Source of the DNA: CAYJXJ01 sp964374095
GTDB taxonomy: Bacteria; Elusimicrobiota; Elusimicrobia; UBA1565; UBA9628
Assembly: GCA_964374095.1 (NCBI GenBank)
Contig: CAYJXJ010000155.1
Span: 1 to 11,154 of the forward strand
DNA length: 11,154 nucleotides
Reading direction: 5' to 3'
Shown here: positions 1 through 5,596 of the stretch, piece after piece
Layout: each line of letters opens with the position of its first letter
Numbering within the stretch: the stretch's first letter is position 1
The notes under the pieces: generated by a model
Databases searched by the model: none
What the model was told of the DNA's origin: nothing
Seen by the model: the letters and a program-made list of their open reading frames with translations, nothing else
Made by a program: the position numbers and the translations under genes

Positions 1-92
1 CGACCTTCCGCACAGCCGCTACCGGCGCACGACCAATGAAACCCTGGGTGAAGTCTGGAGAAAAACCCGTGGCGAACTCCTCGCCGCGTGTA

Positions 93-2009
93 CTAGCGCA
101 GGCGTAGGCCCGTCGGCTCTCCGCCGCGGGGGAGAAGTTGGGGCGACTGCTCCCGGTTTTGGCGGCGGGCTTCATCTTGGACGCGGGGGGAGATGTAGTC
201 GTAGAGACTTCCCAGCGTCACGCCGCCCCCGGGCGCGGCGGCCGCTCCGTTCAAGCCCTTGAGGAGGTAGTAGGTGAACAGGCCGTGGCCGGCCTCCTCC
301 AGGGTCCCGGAGACCTGGTCGCTCGCCGCGGCCGAGAGCGAGACGATCTTGCCCGAGGCCGCCGGCGAGATCTCCACCCGGGTCACCAAAGGACGGGTGC
401 CCTTGGCCAGCACCGAACGTCCCCCGGCTCCGGAGAAACAGGCGTCCATGGCGAGGATGACGCGCTTGGCCTTCAACTTGCCCAGGCGCTCGTGCAAGCG
501 CTTGAGGGGATAGGCGGACTCCTCGAGAAACTGCGGGTCGCCGTCCCAGGGGACTAGATAGGCCTGGCCGGTCCCGGGCTCGGGCGCGCCATGGCCCGAA
601 AAATAGACGAAGACCGTAGAGTTCGCGGAAACGTTCTTGGGAAGCCACGTCTCGATGTTCTTGCTGAAGGCGCTCTTGGTGGCCTTGGGTCCGATGACCG
701 AGACGATGTTGCGCTCCGGGAACCCCAGGGCCGCGAGGTGGCTTCTCACGGCCTGGGCATCGCGTTCGGCGAAGCGCGCCTCGGGAAGCTCCGAGTATTT
801 CTCAATGCCGATGATGAGGGCGAACTTATCGGGATCGGGCTCGACGCGGTAGCTGGGAGAGTCCACGTCGGAAGACCCGGACTCCTTGGGCTTGCCGGGC
901 GCGGTGATCATCTCCTTGAGCATGGCTCGCATCTCATCGCGGGTCACCGCCGCGGGAGCCGCGGGAGCCGCCGGAGCCGGTGGAGCGGCGTCGGCCTGGG
1001 TCTGGACCGGCGCCGGGGCCGCGGGCAGTTTGTCGAGGTTTTCCTGGGCCTTGGCATTCCCTTGTGCCGCGGCCTTGCCGTACCAGAGCGCCGCTTTCGC
1101 CTTGTCCACGCCGACTCCCTTGCCGTATTCGTAGGCCGCGCCAAGTATGGTCTGCGCATGGTCTTCGCCGGCGTCCGCGGCCAGGCGGAGCCACTTGATT
1201 CCCTCGGCCTCGTCGTGAATGGCCGCGTCCCCGAAGATGAGTTGGTGCCCCAGATGCGCCTGGCTCGCGAGATCCCCCGCCGCGGCGGCCTTGCGATACC
1301 ACGCCATGGCCTCGGCCGGATTCTTCTTCCCCACGAGTCCCCCCTCGTGGATGGCGCCGAGCCGCGACATCGCGCCGACATCTCCCGCCTCCGCCGCTTC
1401 GCGATACCGGCGCAACGCCTCCTGGGCATCCTTCTTCACTCCCTTCCCGGTGTAATACAGATCGGCGAGAGCCTTGAGGCCCTTAGGGTCTCCGGCTTGG
1501 GCCCGCCGGCCGTAGTACGTCGCGGCCAAGGCGAACTCCTGCTGATCGGAAGCCGCGTTTCCCCGGTCCAAGTCGTCCTTGATGGCGTAGGTGAGGGCGC
1601 CGCGCATGATCTCGAAGGGCCGGGGTCCAGGCCAACCTTCTCGCCGCACCATGAGCCGGACCGCGGTGCCGGCCTGTCCGCGGACGGCTTCAACGACCGC
1701 GGGCAGCTCCATGCCGCGCGTGGAGCGGCCGTCGACTTCCACGATGCGATCCCCGGCCGTGATGCCGGCCGCGAGCGCCGGCGACTGCGGCAGCACCTCC
1801 TTGACCGTGGGCAGGCCCGCCTTGATATCGAGCGCCAGGCCCAACCGTCCGTACTGGACCTTGACCGAAACCACGTCGCCCGGCTTGGCGGCCTCCAGGG
1901 CGTCCTGCATGGTCGTGAAATCCCCGCTGCCGTCGAAGGCCACCGTCAGGGTGCGGCCGGCCAGAGCCGGGGCGGCCAGGAGCGCGGCGACAAGCCAGGA
2001 GAGGGTCAT
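93..2009 (-). CDS. Secreted PDZ / Sel1-repeat / caspase-like peptidase (family C14)
   Basis: 638 residues, probably a cysteine peptidase of the bacterial metacaspase/orthocaspase type acting outside the cytoplasm. A signal peptide covers about residues 1-18 (hydrophobic core, ALAG end). Residues 20-50 contain DGSGDFTTMQDALEAAKPGD, which resembles the N-terminal cap of pectinesterases. A PDZ-like domain follows at about 55-135 (GLALDIK, SPALAAGITAGDRIVEVDG). Four to five Sel1/TPR-like repeats span about 157-330, each with an AxxGD and LGxxYxxGKGV pattern. A Pro/Ala linker (330-360) leads to the caspase domain at about 393-638. The catalytic dyad is visible: His473 in YFSGHG and Cys524 in DACFSG; FALIIGIEKY marks the domain start. 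Family members usually prefer Arg/Lys at P1; the substrate here is unknown. The ATG at 2009 fits a promoter whose -10 ends 6 nt upstream. The stop is TAG. Likely monocistronic. Confidence 0.93.
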   Translation of the reverse strand: MTLSWLVAALLAAPALAGRTLTVAFDGSGDFTTMQDALEAAKPGDVVSVKVQYGRLGLALDIKAGLPTVKEVLPQSPALAAGITAGDRIVEVDGRSTRGMELPAVVEAVRGQAGTAVRLMVRREGWPGPRPFEIMRGALTYAIKDDLDRGNAASDQQEFALAATYYGRRAQAGDPKGLKALADLYYTGKGVKKDAQEALRRYREAAEAGDVGAMSRLGAIHEGGLVGKKNPAEAMAWYRKAAAAGDLASQAHLGHQLIFGDAAIHDEAEGIKWLRLAADAGEDHAQTILGAAYEYGKGVGVDKAKAALWYGKAAAQGNAKAQENLDKLPAAPAPVQTQADAAPPAPAAPAAPAAVTRDEMRAMLKEMITAPGKPKESGSSDVDSPSYRVEPDPDKFALIIGIEKYSELPEARFAERDAQAVRSHLAALGFPERNIVSVIGPKATKSAFSKNIETWLPKNVSANSTVFVYFSGHGAPEPGTGQAYLVPWDGDPQFLEESAYPLKRLHERLGKLKAKRVILAMDACFSGAGGRSVLAKGTRPLVTRVEISPAASGKIVSLSAAASDQVSGTLEEAGHGLFTYYLLKGLNGAAAAPGGGVTLGSLYDYISPRVQDEARRQNREQSPQLLPRGGEPTGLRLR

Positions 2010-2015
2010 TGTCAG

Positions 2016-2044
2016 AGGATAGCCCCCCGCCGCGTTCCTGTCAA
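2016..2044 (-). promoter_or_regulatory. Sigma70-type promoter of the caspase-like gene, leaderless arrangement
   Basis: On the minus strand the sequence reads TTGACA (2044-2039), a 17-nt spacer, TATCCT (2021-2016), then 6 nt to the ATG. The -35 is a perfect consensus and the spacing is optimal. With a normal discriminator, transcription would start at or within 1-2 nt of the A of the ATG, so the mRNA would be leaderless. No Shine-Dalgarno precedes the ATG. Confidence 0.7.
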
Positions 2045-2091
2045 CAGGCGAGGGAATCCTGACGAGAGCTGGGGGCCTAGATCGGCATAGG

Positions 2092-2107
2092 CATTTGCTA
2101 GCAAATG
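2092..2107. repeat. 16-bp perfect palindrome upstream of the caspase-like gene
   Basis: CATTTGCTAGCAAATG is a perfect, uninterrupted inverted repeat. It is AT-rich against a very GC-rich background. It lies 48 bp upstream of the -35 of the caspase-like gene and 14 bp beyond the stop codon of the upstream membrane protein gene. It could be a dimeric regulator site or a weak processing or termination hairpin; no U-tract follows on either strand. Confidence 0.45.
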
Positions 2108-2120
2108 TTCGGCAACGTCT

Positions 2121-2621
2121 CTAAAGGGATTTCGCGGGGAATCGGCTCCGGACGGTTTCCCGGAGGCGCTCCTCGGTGGGCCAGCGGGATGAGACGAAGA
2201 TCAGAAACAGCAGGGGCGACGCCGCGTTGGCCCAGTAGGCGGGTTCGGCCTGCAGGACGCCCCTGATCCCCGCGATCAGGCAGACGGCAAGCCCGAGCAG
2301 TGCCGGGCCCTCGCCCAGGGCCAGCCGCGCGACCTCCGCGCTCCGGAGGGCTTTGAACTCGCCGCCGGGACGGCGGCGCAGCAGGAGGTCATAGGCCGGG
2401 CCCGCCGCGCCGTGGAGCGCGACCGCCAGGACCGCGTGGATGATGGTGAGAAGGCGGACCATGGAGAAATCGCCCGGCCCGGGCTCCACGGGCGCGCCCC
2501 GCATGACGAAGAGGGCGACGACCGCCGAGCCAAGGGCGATCCCGCCCGCCATGGCGCCGGCCATGACCCGCAGCAAGCGGGCCGTTTGGGCCAGCTCCGC
2601 CTCGAACTCCCGGGAGCCCAT
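2121..2621 (-). CDS. Four-helix integral membrane protein, function unknown
   Basis: 166 residues from the ATG at 2621. Hydrophobic segments at about 18-40, 53-75, 102-121 and 130-146 predict four transmembrane helices. The N-terminal segment is short and charged (SREFEAELAQTARLLR), and the C-terminal tail is basic (WPTEERLRETVRSRFP). I do not recognise a family or any catalytic motif. The frame stays open upstream to a GTG at 2696, but those 25 codons do not look like protein. An extended -10 ends 6 nt before the ATG at 2621, so I chose that start. It lies upstream of the caspase-like gene on the same strand, 111 bp away, but that gene has its own promoter, so co-regulation is not implied. 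Confidence 0.75.
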   Translation of the reverse strand: MGSREFEAELAQTARLLRVMAGAMAGGIALGSAVVALFVMRGAPVEPGPGDFSMVRLLTIIHAVLAVALHGAAGPAYDLLLRRRPGGEFKALRSAEVARLALGEGPALLGLAVCLIAGIRGVLQAEPAYWANAASPLLFLIFVSSRWPTEERLRETVRSRFPAKSL

Positions 2622-2627
2622 GGCCCC

Positions 2628-2657
2628 AGTATCGCAATTCCCGGCGCCGCGGGCCAA
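2628..2657 (-). promoter_or_regulatory. Promoter of the four-helix membrane protein gene
   Basis: The minus strand reads TTGGCC (2657-2652), an 18-nt spacer ending in TGC, GATACT (2633-2628), then 6 nt to the ATG at 2621. The TGn before the hexamer makes an extended -10. The spacing to the start is the same as for the caspase-like gene. Confidence 0.5.
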
Positions 2658-2720
2658 GGCTGCGGCTCTTATCCCTACCGTCCAATTCACCTCCACCGCT
2701 TAGGCGGACGCGGTCTCGGC

Positions 2721-3017
2721 CTAGGGATTCTCCTTGTAGAATCCCAAGAAATAGTCTTTGAACTTGAGGCTCTTGCCGGTCTTGCTGTCCGTCTGCTCGA
2801 CGCGCCAGGCCTTGCACAGGAGCTTGTCGTCGTTGAGGAGGCGGCACTTGAGAGAGTAGCGGTTGGTCCAGCCGTCAGAGCCCCAAGCGCCGAAGTCCAC
2901 CTTGAGCTTGAAGTTGGCCGCGGGGTTGCGGGCTGCGCGTCCCGGCGACCGGCCGTTAACCGGCGGTTGAGGGGCGGCCGGGAAATAGTCTTTGATATCC
3001 GGGATGGACCTCGACTC
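2721..3017 (-). pseudogene. Start-less fragment of a small protein (C-terminal part preserved)
   Basis: Between an in-frame TAG at 3020-3018 and the TAG at 2723-2721 the minus strand is open for 98 codons and has no ATG or TTG near its beginning; the first GTG is at 2900. The last ~70 residues read like a folded protein (NPAANFKLKVDFGAWGSDGW, then YSLKCRLL, LLCKAWRVEQTD, KFKDYFLGFYKENP) with strongly G/C-ending codons. The ~30 residues before it are Pro/Arg-rich (PAAPQPPVNGRSPG). There is no Shine-Dalgarno or promoter near the GTG. The open frame overlaps the adenine deaminase start in antisense. I infer a gene that lost its 5' end, or a small protein with an unrecognised start. The family is unknown. 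A 59-residue product from GTG 2900 is the alternative. Confidence 0.45.
2748..2995. repeat. 14-bp direct repeat pair, 234 bp apart
   Basis: GAAATAGTCTTTGA occurs at 2748-2761 and again at 2982-2995. The 234-bp spacing is a multiple of three, so both copies encode the same KDYF peptide in the minus-strand fragment. It may be a trace of a tandem duplication or recombination at this junction, or chance. Confidence 0.4.
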
Positions 3018-4014
3018 CTACGCTCGCGCCCTCCCGAAGGCGGAGCTCCATCTCCATATCGAAGGCACGCTCGAGCCCGAGCTCATGTTCGAGCTGGCCC
3101 GGCGCAACGGGGTCAAGCTCCGCTTCAAGAGCGTGTCGGACCTGCGCCGCGCTTACCAGTTCTCCGATCTGCAGTCCTTCCTCGACATCTACTACGAGGG
3201 CGCCGCGGTCTTGCGCACGGCGCCAGACTTCGACGCGCTGGCCTGGGGCTACCTCCAGCGCGCCAAGGTTGACGGGGTGCGCCACGCGGAGGTCTTCTTC
3301 GATCCTCAGACCCACACCTCGCGGGGAATCCCCATCAACACCGTCGTGGAGGGGCTGGCCGAGGCCTTCCGCCGCGGAGAGGCGAGCCTCGGGATTACCT
3401 CGCGCCTCATCCTCTGCTTCCTGCGACACCTGAGCGAGGAGGACGCGCTCAACACACTCGATGCGGCTGGCCCGCACTTCGGGCATATCGCGGCCGTGGG
3501 CCTGGACTCCTCCGAGAAGGGAAACCCGCCGACCAAGTTCGCCCGCGTCTTCGCCAAGGCCCGCGCGGAGGGCCTCAAGGCCGTGGCCCACGCGGGCGAG
3601 GAGGGGCCCCCGGAATATATCCGCGAGGCGCTCGACGTGCTCCAGGTGTCGCGCATCGACCACGGCGTGCGCTGCGTGGAGGACGGCGCGCTGGTCGAGC
3701 GCCTGGCCGCGGAGCGGGTCCCGCTGACGATGTGCCCTCTCTCCAACATCAAGCTCCGGGTATTCGACCGCTTGGAAGACCATAACCTTAAGACGCTTCT
3801 CGACAAGGGAGTCCGCGTCACGGTCAACTCCGACGACCCGGCCTATTTCGGCGGCTATGTCGGGGATAATTTCGCGGCGACGCGCCGGGCCCTGAGCCTG
3901 ACCGCCGCCGACCTGGCCGCGCTGGCCCGCAACTCGATCGAGGCAAGCTTCCTGCCCGACGCCGCCAAGAAGAGGCTGATCGCCGAGATCGACGCCGTAC
4001 CCGTTCCCGCATGA
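3004..4014 (+). CDS. Adenine deaminase (adenosine/AMP deaminase-like metal-dependent hydrolase)
   Basis: 336 residues from ATG 3004. It should hydrolyse adenine to hypoxanthine plus ammonia in cytoplasmic purine salvage. The full-length TIM-barrel amidohydrolase has all family residues: the HxH zinc ligands His16 and His18 in AELHLHIEGTLEPEL, His196 and catalytic Glu199 in VAHAGEEGPPEYI, His220 in RIDHG, and Asp277/Asp278 in NSDDPAYFGGY. The IEGTLEPELMFELARRN and FFDPQTHTSRGIP segments match the adenine deaminase subgroup (yeast Aah1 / Pseudomonas type) rather than classical adenosine deaminase, which usually has LHxHLDG. A TTG four codons upstream (2992) is possible but less likely. No clear Shine-Dalgarno or -10 at the usual distance is seen. 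The stop overlaps the start of a purine-permease stub (ATGA), supporting a purine salvage role. Confidence 0.93.
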   Translation: MDLDSYARALPKAELHLHIEGTLEPELMFELARRNGVKLRFKSVSDLRRAYQFSDLQSFLDIYYEGAAVLRTAPDFDALAWGYLQRAKVDGVRHAEVFFDPQTHTSRGIPINTVVEGLAEAFRRGEASLGITSRLILCFLRHLSEEDALNTLDAAGPHFGHIAAVGLDSSEKGNPPTKFARVFAKARAEGLKAVAHAGEEGPPEYIREALDVLQVSRIDHGVRCVEDGALVERLAAERVPLTMCPLSNIKLRVFDRLEDHNLKTLLDKGVRVTVNSDDPAYFGGYVGDNFAATRRALSLTAADLAALARNSIEASFLPDAAKKRLIAEIDAVPVPA

Positions 4015-4130
4015 CCGCGCCGGAGGTCCGGCGCGAGGCGATCGCCGGGGCAACCACCTTCTTCACCATGGCCTCTATCGTCGTGGTCAACCCCGCGGTT
4101 TCGGCCGGCCTGCTCCTGCTGGAGCGATGA
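4011..4130 (+). pseudogene. 39-codon N-terminal stub of an AzgA/NCS2-type purine permease
   Basis: ATG 4011 overlaps the adenine deaminase stop (ATGA). The 39-residue product contains VRREAIAGATTFFTMASIVV followed by VNP. This is the conserved cytoplasmic lead and first transmembrane helix of AzgA-type hypoxanthine/guanine/adenine permeases, whose usual pattern is RTExIAGxTTFLTMxYIxxVNP. After NPAVSAG the similarity stops and TGA follows. None of the three forward frames downstream resumes permease sequence before the dienelactone hydrolase gene. A full-length family member has over 400 residues and 12-14 helices, so almost all of the gene is missing. An active stub peptide is possible but unlikely. 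It indicates an ancestral adenine deaminase-permease operon. Confidence 0.75.
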
Positions 4131-4143
4131 GTAGAATTTTCGC

Positions 4144-4174
4144 TTTACACAGGGCCCCACGGCTATTCTAGAAT
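4144..4174 (+). promoter_or_regulatory. Candidate promoter of the dienelactone hydrolase gene
   Basis: TTTACA (4144-4149), a 19-nt spacer, TAGAAT (4169-4174), then 7 nt to ATG 4182. TATTCT (4164-4169) is an alternative -10 with a 14-nt spacer. The TAGAAT reading places the transcription start at ATG 4182, and it is incompatible with translation from the upstream ATG 4173, which would lie inside the -10. Confidence 0.45.
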
Positions 4175-4181
4175 GGAATCG

Positions 4182-4955
4182 ATGCGGCGTTATTGGCGCT
4201 TGGCGGTCCTCTTCGCCGCGGTCCCGGCGACCGCGGCGATCAAGACCGAGGAGATCGTCTATCGCCATGGGGACCTGGAACTGCAGGGCTACTTCGCCTA
4301 CGACGACAAATTCGCCGGGACCCGGCCGGTCGTCATGGTCGTGCACGAGTGGTGGGGCCATGGTCCCTACTCCCGGAGGAGGGCCGAGCAGTTGGCGGCC
4401 CTGGGGTATCTGGCCTTCGCCAACGACATGTACGGCAAGGGCCGCTACGCCAGGACTCACGAGGAGGCCGGCAAGCTCGCCGGCGTCACGCGCGGCAACC
4501 GGGCCCTTATGCGCGAGCGGGCCTGGGCGGGAGTGGAGGCCATGAAGAGCCACCGCCTCGCCGATCCCGCGCGCCCGGCGGCCATCGGCTACTGCTTCGG
4601 CGGGACGACGGTTCTGGAGCTGGCGCGCGGCGGGGCCGACCTCAAGGGCGTGGTGAGCTTCCATGGCTCGCTCGACACCCCCGATCCCGAGGCCACCAAG
4701 GGGATCAAGGCCAAGATCCTGGTGCTGCACGGGGCCGATGACGTGCGGGTCGGACCGGAGATCCCCAACTTCCAGGGAGAGATGCGCCGGGTCAACGCCG
4801 ACTGGCAGTTCGTGAGCTACGGGGGGGCCGTCCACAGTTTCACGGTGCGCGAGGCCGGCAACGATCCGTCAAAGGGCTCGGCCTACAACGAGGCCGCCGA
4901 CCGCCGCTCCTGGCAGGCGATGAAGTCCTTTCTCAAGGAGGTCCTCGGGCCATGA
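4182..4955 (+). CDS. Exported dienelactone hydrolase family protein
   Basis: 257 residues from ATG 4182; ATG 4173 adds three residues but overlaps the -10 box. The N-terminus MRRYWRLAVLFAAVPATAA is a typical Sec signal peptide, so the enzyme is probably periplasmic. The alpha/beta-hydrolase body carries the dienelactone hydrolase signature. Glu56 lies in VVHEWWGHGPYSRRRAEQLA (family HEWWG), the nucleophile Cys138 in GYCFGGTT, the Asp pair 186-187 in LHGADDVRVGP, and His218 in GGAVHSFT. A Cys-His-Asp triad with the paired Glu fits the family. Length and motif order are normal. The actual ester or lactone substrate cannot be told; many paralogues are not part of chloroaromatic degradation, and no catechol-pathway genes are nearby. 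It is followed with an ATGA overlap by a phosphatase gene, so the two are probably co-transcribed and translationally coupled. Confidence 0.92.
   Translation: MRRYWRLAVLFAAVPATAAIKTEEIVYRHGDLELQGYFAYDDKFAGTRPVVMVVHEWWGHGPYSRRRAEQLAALGYLAFANDMYGKGRYARTHEEAGKLAGVTRGNRALMRERAWAGVEAMKSHRLADPARPAAIGYCFGGTTVLELARGGADLKGVVSFHGSLDTPDPEATKGIKAKILVLHGADDVRVGPEIPNFQGEMRRVNADWQFVSYGGAVHSFTVREAGNDPSKGSAYNEAADRRSWQAMKSFLKEVLGP
4935..4942 (+). promoter_or_regulatory. Strong Shine-Dalgarno site for the phosphatase gene
   Basis: AAGGAGGT lies inside the 3' end of the hydrolase gene, 9 nt before ATG 4952. It is the clearest ribosome binding site in the window. It shows that internal operon genes here use canonical initiation while the promoter-proximal genes appear leaderless. 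Confidence 0.7.
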
Positions 4956-5596
4956 ACAGCCTCGCCCTGCTGTGCGCGTTGGCCGGCGCCCCGCTCGGAA
5001 GCGCCGTGCCTCCGGCTTCCTGCCCCCCGCCGCAGGCCGCGCCCGTCTCCGCCGCCCCGGTTCCCGGACAGAGTTGGGACGAGGAGAGCGACCCCCAAGG
5101 GCCCGGGCTGGATTCGAAATCCGGCGCGCCCCTGCCGAATTTCGGCCGGGTGACCGAGACGCTTTCGCGCTCCGGCCAGCCCACCCGCGAGGGCCTGGCC
5201 GAGTTGGCTCGGCTCGGTTTCAAGACCGTGTTGACCCTTCGCGACCAGGATTCCGAGGAGGAGCGCCGCGTGGGCGGGGCTCTTGGCCTCAAGGTGCTCA
5301 GCGTCCCGATGGAGGGGCTCTCCATGCCGTCCTTCCCGGTGCTGGACCGCGTCGTGGACATCCTGTCCGATCCCGCCCACGGAAAGCTGCTCGTTCACTG
5401 CCGAAGGGGGGTCGACCGGACCGGAGTGTCGGTGGCGGCCTACCGCGTCGTCATTCAGGGTTGGGGCGTGGAGCGCGCGGCGCGGGAAGCCGAGAAGTAC
5501 GGCTGCTGCCACCCCCTCTACGGCGAGATCCGCTCCTATCTGAGGCTGTATCGCCTCTACCGCCGCGTCCGCGCGACCCCGGAGCTCGCGCTCTAA
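4952..5596 (+). CDS. Dual-specificity-type protein tyrosine phosphatase, possibly exported
   Basis: 214 residues. The active-site P-loop is LVHCRRGVDRTG, with nucleophile Cys150 and Arg156 in the C(X)5R motif. The region NFGRVTETLSRSGQPT (63-78) followed by GLAELARLGFKTVLTLR matches the atypical dual-specificity phosphatase group related to Siw14/PFA-DSP, which act on phosphoproteins or inositol (pyro)phosphates. Residues 1-24 are hydrophobic (LALLCALAGAPLGSAVPPASC) but lack an N-terminal positive charge; a Pro/Ala-rich linker runs to about 60. Export, or a lipoprotein at Cys24, is possible but the lipobox is poor. It overlaps the hydrolase stop by ATGA and has AAGGAGGT 9 nt upstream, so both are one operon. 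Its TAA directly abuts the stop of the convergent gene. Substrate unknown; Asp98 in TLRDQD may be the general acid. Confidence 0.88.
   Translation: MNSLALLCALAGAPLGSAVPPASCPPPQAAPVSAAPVPGQSWDEESDPQGPGLDSKSGAPLPNFGRVTETLSRSGQPTREGLAELARLGFKTVLTLRDQDSEEERRVGGALGLKVLSVPMEGLSMPSFPVLDRVVDILSDPAHGKLLVHCRRGVDRTGVSVAAYRVVIQGWGVERAAREAEKYGCCHPLYGEIRSYLRLYRLYRRVRATPELAL

Noticed and set aside
1..92. Possible end of an upstream gene at the left edge
   Set aside because: All three plus frames and the minus frames are short or lack motifs, and the window edge prevents a decision. I see nothing I can support there.
591..2090. Long 499-codon open frame on the plus strand
   Set aside because: It is antisense to the caspase-like gene, whose domains and catalytic residues are unmistakable. 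The plus translation is Arg/Gly-rich without motifs, as expected from GC-rich codon shadowing.
2622..2696. GTG 2696 as start of the membrane protein
   Set aside because: A GGAGGTGA lies at that site but not at a usable distance. The added residues do not look like protein, and the promoter -10 would fall inside the gene.
2412..3272. 286-codon plus-strand open frame
   Set aside because: It runs antisense to the membrane protein and then out of frame across the adenine deaminase start. Its composition is low-complexity and no motif is seen.
2956..4053. 365-codon minus-strand open frame
   Set aside because: It is a mirror of adenine deaminase. The sense strand keeps all metal ligands, and the antisense product shows no domain.
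3855..4835. 326-codon minus-strand open frame
   Set aside because: It is antisense to the end of adenine deaminase and most of the dienelactone hydrolase. It is Gly/Val/Arg-rich with no promoter or motif.
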